A program made the position numbers and the translations under genes. Under the pieces are notes generated by a model. That model saw nothing but the letters and a program-made list of their open reading frames with translations. It was not told the DNA's origin and made no database searches. Positions 58,700-64,000 of a stretch of 64,000 nucleotides of DNA are shown here, piece by piece. Numbering within the stretch: position 1 is the first letter of the stretch; every line of letters begins with the position of its first letter. Origin of the DNA: Lingula anatina (taxonomy: Eukaryota; Brachiopoda; Lingulata; Lingulida; Lingulidae); NCBI RefSeq assembly GCF_001039355.2, contig NW_019773870.1, positions 385,660-449,659 on the forward strand, read 5' to 3'.

Positions 58700-59955
58700 A
58701 TGTAAGATTATATATTTATTTGCTACTGAAAAAAAAAAATTTTCGTCAATGCATGTGGAGTTTTTAAGGTGTTCTTAAATCTGAGCATCCGCTTAGCTTT
58801 TACTATGTAAGAGAGCCACATATGAGGACCTGCGCTCAATACTTCCTACAAAGAAAGTAAAGAACAGGAAGCAATCTTATGCAGAACTTGTGAAAAGGAG
58901 TTAGGTCCCCAGGTAAACGTGGTACAATTTGTAAAGCATGCCAATACAGTCAATATATGTAAACACTCTTGTTGAAAATAATGGAATATTCCAAAAGGGT
59001 ATTATATTTCAATACGTTCAAATTAAGACAGAGCTCATTGGCGTTTATTATAATCCCAGGAGCGGATCCAGAATTTTTTAAGGGGGGGGGGGTGCTTTTA
59101 AGGATTGACAGGCCTCGGAGACCGAAACACCTTTTTTTTTAGTAAAATCTCAACCCTAAAAGCTGATACAAGGTCATCAGACAGTCAATTATGCCAAGTA
59201 TTTAACAGTGCCAACAAATATATTTTTGTGTCCCTCTCCAATTTTATAACAAAATCATTCAAGAAAAGAAATGAAATGGTTGCTCTGCTTGGTAACTCTT
59301 AGCATATCCCGTAAAAATGTAAGTGTATGGTCCCGATGTTGTGAGAAGTGACTCACATATAAGAGCAGCGGTGAATTGTCGTGCGGTTTGGTCGTGTTTG
59401 GGATATGTTCCCCATATTTTTCCTCAATTTTACACGTTAATTTAAAAACATCTCAAATTTTGGAAAATATCTCCTGTCATTTAATATGACAAAAATGGTG
59501 ATTTCGTTACATCTTTTAGATTCTTTTTCAGTCGAGCCCCACGACTTTCATTCATGACCCAAAAAAGATTAAAAAAGGCAAGAAAGGAACAATTAAAGAC
59601 AACTTCGGTTCTACTACTGCATTGCCTGTGGTCCATTATTTCTTTTGAATACAACCTAGCATTGCACCTTTTAAAATTTTTGGTTTGGTACAAAAATTAT
59701 ACTTTGTAAGAATGAGAGAGAAAAGCGTATACTTTCTTTGATTGCGCCAGATTAGAAATATTTTTTGTGAGCAATGTGTTGTGAACTTGAAGCAAACAAC
59801 TGAACTAGTTCACATCAGACTATCAGACTACAAGAACACTTCCTCCCTGTGCGAAAAAGAGAGAGTACGCGTGCGCACGTGTGTATATGATTTTAGTATT
59901 ATAAAGAAAGTTTTATTTTAGGAAAAAAGTATGCACACCATAATACTTAAATGAC

Positions 59956-60015
<60 letters not shown>

Positions 60016-60360
60016 TAAAAATTATTTTGAGTTTAAAATCCATACTAACATGTTCAGAAGACTTTACGTATACATAAAACAAATTCTTAAGAAGTTAATT
60101 ATTAGGAGTAGATAAATGAAAATTTACAGAACTTAACGACAAAAAATAAAAAAAAATATTATTAGTAGTATTCTCGATAAAATTTACGGATTCTCACATA
60201 AAAGCACATACAGTACATAACTAAAATATGTTTCTTATAAAAAAAGCAATCAGTTCTAGGAAAGAAACAGCCTTATTTGCACACAGAAAAGATTATAAGT
60301 AGAACATCTTTATTTCTCACAGTGCAAAAATGCAATTACTATAAAATTTGTAAAATCAAT
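58700..60360. other. Non-coding stretch with a G-rich repeat and TAA microsatellite
   Basis: No gene was recognised. A G run with GAGCGGATCCAGAATTTTTT at about 59060-59095 resembles the interspersed family noted at 7.1, 8.8 and 50.6 kb. A (TAA)n tract spans about 59957-60011. Confidence 0.5.
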
Positions 60361-60369
60361 TTAAAAGTC

Positions 60370-60773
60370 GATTAATCAAAATATTTCCTGAAGAGGTATG
60401 TCTTCAATTCTTTCTTAAATTTTTTGGTAGACTCAATTGATCGGATTTCCACTGGTAATAAAGTCCATTCCTTTGGACCTGCTGATTTAAAAGAAATGTC
60501 ACCATACGTTTTTAGGCACATTTTAACCGACTCAAGTAACAATGTCTACAAACCGCAGGTTTCTTGCTGGAATATAGTGAGTGACTAATTCATTTAAGTA
60601 TATCGGCCCAACTTTGTAAAAAGCATCATGGACAAAGACTAGAAATTTAAATAAAATTCTGGCTTGCAGAGGTAGCCAATGTAACTCTTTTAAAACTGGG
60701 GTGATATGGTTACTCATGGATGTACGGGTTTATAATCTAGCTGAGATGTTCTGAATACACTGCAGTCTTTTAA

Positions 60774-60806
<33 letters not shown>

Positions 60807-60860
60807 ACAACCATATAAAATAGAATTACAGTAATCCAATCTGCACGCACTGGACAATAG
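60370..60860 (-). mobile_element. 3' end of a non-LTR retrotransposon (LINE) reverse transcriptase
   Basis: Minus-strand frames give, in order: RLDYCNSILYGC (near 60845-60805); an inserted A-run (60780-60805); then HITPVLKELHWLPLQARILFK and YLNELVTHYIPARNLRF (60713-60540). After a frame change come SFKSAGPKEW and LPVEIRSIESTKKFKKEL, TYLFRKYFD-stop (to about 60373). The L-H-W-L-P-x-x-x-R-I and Y-x-P-x-R-x-L-R-x motifs are the conserved C-terminal segment of Jockey/CR1-like LINE ORF2 proteins. The copy is 5'-truncated and frameshifted. Confidence 0.8.
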
Positions 60861-61059
60861 AAGTGTCACCCCTACTGAACCAATACTATGGGGGCGTTAA
60901 ATGACTGTGGAATGATATGCTCCTGGTATCATTTTATTAACATCAAATTTCACAAAAAAAAAAAAAAAGGGGGAACAAAATATACATTCTACCAGATATG
61001 CAGTTTCAAGTCCAATATTAGTACTTAGTGGAATAGCCACCTGACCTAGTAATAGCTGC

Positions 61060-62020
61060 CAGCCTGCGAGGCAAGGATTCATAAAATGTTGCGTTCAGGG
61101 CTTATGCTGGCCCATGCATGAAACACTGAATCTAACAGAGCTTGTCTGCTGGTTGGACGGGCATTTGTCAAATGTTTTGACATATCATTCCACACATTAT
61201 CCAATATTTTTGCATCCGGACTCTGGGCAGGCCACATCACCCTGCGAATGTCCTGTTGGTCATACCAATCATCAACTGCTCTGGGTCTGTGATCGACAAG
61301 GAGCATTGTCATCCTGGTTAACAAATGGATAATTCCTGTCACCAAACATGTTAGTAATAGATGGTAACAAGCCTGACTCCAAAACATCGATATATTTATG
61401 GTAATTGATTTTTCCATCAACCACTACCAATTCACCAACGCCATAGATGCTGATGCAGCCCCACACCATGATGGATATATATGCTGCTCCGGGTTCGAAA
61501 ATTCAGTGCACGTGGTTCAAATGCTTTACCAGCAGTTCGCCAGCATCGGACCCGTCTGTCATCAGAGGTCAGACCATGGACTGTCCAGTTCCAGATCCTG
61601 TTGGCCCTAGTTGGCCCTAGTTCACTCTACGTTGCCTGTTTTGTAACGATATACAGGTAAAAGGTTTCAGTCTTGCTATTCTGCTGTACACTCTCTGAGC
61701 ATGTAACCGAAATTGTAACCGAAATTGTTCCACTGTGTTGTCAACTGACAAGCAAAGTCGAAACTTGACAACCTGGACATCCAAATCTGTCGTCGGTCTT
61801 CACGGTCAGTAGTTTTTTCTTGGACGACCCATCAGAGGCAATTTGTCTCTTGATCCAGTGTTTCTATACCGAGACCAGACCCTATGCACAGTTCTGACTG
61901 AACAATTCAACTGTATCGATATTCTGACATTGACATATATTCAGCCTCTTCAGGTTAATAACTCGACGTCTATAATCGTTAGATAATTACCTGTATCTTG
62001 CCATATTGGAGGAAGACAGG
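61060..62020 (-). pseudogene. Tc1-like transposase relic
   Basis: Minus-strand frames read, in order: start-like ATGGCAAGATACAGG with an immediate stop near 62000; DPRRQIWMSRL-type text near 61800; MVWGCISIYGVGELVVVDG (61469-61412); LLPSITNMFGDRNYPFVNQDDNAP (third-strand Asp region, near 61380-61310); and PAQSPDAKILDNVWNDM (near 61230-61180, the S-P-D-L-N-x-I-E/D region). Frames change several times, so it is dead. It is unrelated in detail to the elements at 36.5-37.6 and 52.2-53.9 kb. Confidence 0.75.
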
Positions 62021-62784
62021 AATAACATTTGCTGTACATGTACAAGACCAACAATACAATTCCATGGCACAGCGGTTTTATACTCATTAGTCACATTATA
62101 AGTACACCAGGCTTTATAACTACCCAAGAACTGCCTACTTTGATTACTTTAATTATTCCAGTGTGAGTAGATGTTACTAAATAATTTGTAGATTTAGCTG
62201 CAGCAGAGTCAGATAGGTGACTACGAATTGCGTCTATGTTCCTAATGTTATATACTGCTGACTTGCATATACGCTAGCAATTAATTGCTTATTCATAGAA
62301 AGTGTTCTATCTGAAAAACACCAAGATTCTTAGCATGAGGCGTTGGTTTTATGATACTGGAGAGGCAGAGAGGCAGCACTGATACAAGGTTTCTGTACGG
62401 CCAATATATGTTTCAGATAAAATGCCATTTTACAGTATACTGTGCACTGATGACGTGTGATATGACTGTCTGAAATGAATGATAATGTCATCATACCATT
62501 TTTCAACATACATTGGAGAGTAACTGCTGGATGCAACAGACCTCATCGAACACTTAGCACCTCTCATATGTTATATACTATTTTTCGACTGGAACTGAAC
62601 ATTCTTCCGGACGTAAGTCTTTGTTTGAGGGTCTGTATTATCTGTAAAAAAAAACTACTTGCAAAGATTAGAATTGTCTTTTCACATACACCACCGAGAC
62701 GAAGGCAGATGGGGAGATGAAGGGAATGGGAGAGTGATATTAAAGTACGAATTTATATACTTAATGCAACACAGAGAGTAAATG

Positions 62785-62805
62785 AGTGTTATTCATCACT
62801 TGGCT

Positions 62806-62856
<51 letters not shown>

Positions 62857-63045
62857 GCGCACACAGTGGCACATAACCCGACACAAAATCATTTGCCAAT
62901 ATTTGCAGTTTACCATTATACATAGGTAGAAATGTCGAAATAAAATGGAATGGGGGTAAATGTAATTAACTGTTTGGTCCCATTTCATATTTCTCCACAC
63001 AATTGACCCTTGACCTGACACAAATACCTAAAAGAAATTAGGGAT
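62785..63045 (-). repeat. R1 interspersed repeat copy
   Basis: CT then CA tracts (62801-62852) are followed by GGCACATAACCCGACACAAAAT, TTGCAGTTTACC, GGTCCCATTTCATATTTCTCCACAC and GACCTGACACAAATA. This is the same order as the minus-orientation R1 copies at 38.8 and 40.1 kb, showing that R1 is dispersed rather than confined to the region between the EGF genes. Confidence 0.75.
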
Positions 63046-63129
63046 CACCCGCCATATAAGATACAAAGGTTTGAACCATTTGACTTGCTTTCAAAATTGT
63101 CCAAATCTAAGACAAAGTTATCATTTTTT

Positions 63130-63570
63130 TTTTTTTTTTTTTTTTTTTTTGGAATGGCACATCTACTTTAACTGTGTTGCAATGAAAATGAATATTGCAT
63201 TCGTTAAAAGTAACAATTGTTATAATTTTGGGTGGTGAAGTACGTAGAAATTTGGGTAAAATTTCTTGGCCTATCAACTTCCTCAGGACTATGTGAAAAT
63301 CAAGGTTGTAATGAATAGATGACATGCTTGCAACCACCATGTTAATAGTCATCGTGAGAATTACAAGAGAATTGCAAGAGCTTTGACTGGCACATTCTCT
63401 AGCCATGCTCTGATTCCGTGGTTCTTCACTGCAGGAAAAAAGTAAGTAACTTAGGTTATTAAATACAGGCTTTGATAAACAAAAAAAAAAAAACACCAAA
63501 ACATGATTCCGGAAATCTCAGAATTGTTTTGGGACTTTTTGTCATCATCATCATCATCATCATCATCATT
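63130..63570. repeat. Poly(T) run and (CAT)n microsatellite
   Basis: A run of about 27 T occurs at 63124-63150 and a (CAT)n tract at about 63543-63570. The poly-Lys and poly-Asp frames over them are artefacts. No gene is seen in 63050-63630. Confidence 0.8.
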
Positions 63571-63634
63571 CATAGCCAAAAGTGTTTCATTGTTTGACAA
63601 AGGCCTTGGCATGGTTCTTCTAGCGTATTTTGTC

Positions 63635-64000
63635 TTGGGTTTCACACTTCCAGTTTGTTATTTTTTTCCAGCATTCGTCTAATTCATTCCTCCATCTTTT
63701 CAGAGGCTTCCCTTGTTTCTTATATGTATATCTTGGTGTCCATTCTGTCACCCTTATAATTCATCTGTTATCTTTGATTCTACTGATATGTCCTACCTAT
63801 CCCCATTTCATTTCTTTAACTATAAGAAGCACATTCTTCACTTTGGTCTGTTCTCTTATCCACTTGATGGTCATCCTATCTCATACTCTAATGTTTAACA
63901 TACTTCTTTCTATCTTTTTCTGTGCCATTTGTAGCTTCTTTTCCATGTATGTATTCATTGTCCATGTCTCTAAATCAAAGGGGACAGATGGCATTGAACA
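63635..64000 (-). mobile_element. 3' end of a second LINE, decayed, running off the right edge
   Basis: The minus strand from 64000 gives MEKKLQMAQKKIERSMLNI, then WIREQTKVKNVLLIVKEMKW, VGHISRIKDNR and VTEWTPRYT, and GKPLKRWRNELDECWKK (near 63660). This is the conserved C-terminal segment of the LINE ORF2 family with R-M-K-D-N-R-W-T and G-R-P-x-x-R-W-x-D-E motifs. Several Trp codons have become TAG, so the copy is inactive. The 5' part lies beyond the window. Confidence 0.75.

Noticed and set aside
1-64000. CRISPR arrays, operons, ribosome binding sites and other prokaryotic features
   Set aside because: Spliced exons, poly(A) signals and animal-type repeats throughout show a eukaryotic nuclear sequence; no repeat-spacer array is present.

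Overview
This is an animal nuclear genome window: AT-rich, with short exons in long introns bounded by canonical GT/AG splice sites, AATAAA signals, and many microsatellites, foldback elements, Tc1/mariner relics and LINE relics. The protein families, the numerous TACATGTA-type words and the high apparent heterozygosity suggest a marine invertebrate, most likely a lophotrochozoan such as a mollusc. That placement is inference. Almost all long open frames are microsatellite or intron shadows; the real genes are chains of exons of about 75 to 330 bases.

Left third (0.5-24 kb): two tandem plus-strand paralogues of a TTLL4-like tubulin-tyrosine-ligase-family glutamate ligase. Each has 14 exons with identical phases. 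Copy A (718-10355) encodes 605 residues with no break. Copy B (11457-23909) encodes 606 residues, but its exons 5-11 occur twice on either side of a single N at 18282; the duplicate is probably an unmerged second haplotype. Both copies begin with a short hydrophobic leader exon that looks like a signal peptide, which is unexpected for a family known as cytosolic tubulin modifiers.

Middle (24-31 kb): mostly empty sequence, with a foldback element after gene B and a minus-strand relic of a Ulp1/SENP-like cysteine protease joined to a zinc-finger-like segment. The catalytic Cys is replaced by Tyr and there is an in-frame stop.

Right half (31-55 kb): two divergent (head-to-head) paralogues encoding small secreted EGF-repeat proteins. 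The minus gene spans 37901-31267 and the plus gene 47342-54553, possibly continuing. They share a TATA promoter, a 5' leader exon, a signal-peptide exon and a 108-base EGF exon. The 9.4 kb between them holds copies of an interspersed repeat (called R1 here) in both orientations and a decayed third fragment of the minus gene. The plus gene has expanded to alternate EGF exons with 150-base exons ending in an N/D-P-Y-V-N-C motif.

Far right (55-64 kb): mobile-element country. It has a 2.7 kb giant foldback element of 14 repeated 'AAGATGGCCGCC-like' units arranged in opposing orientations, a LINE 3' end, a Tc1-like relic, another R1 copy, and a second LINE 3' end running off the right edge. No tRNA or rRNA genes, CRISPR arrays or prokaryotic features were seen.
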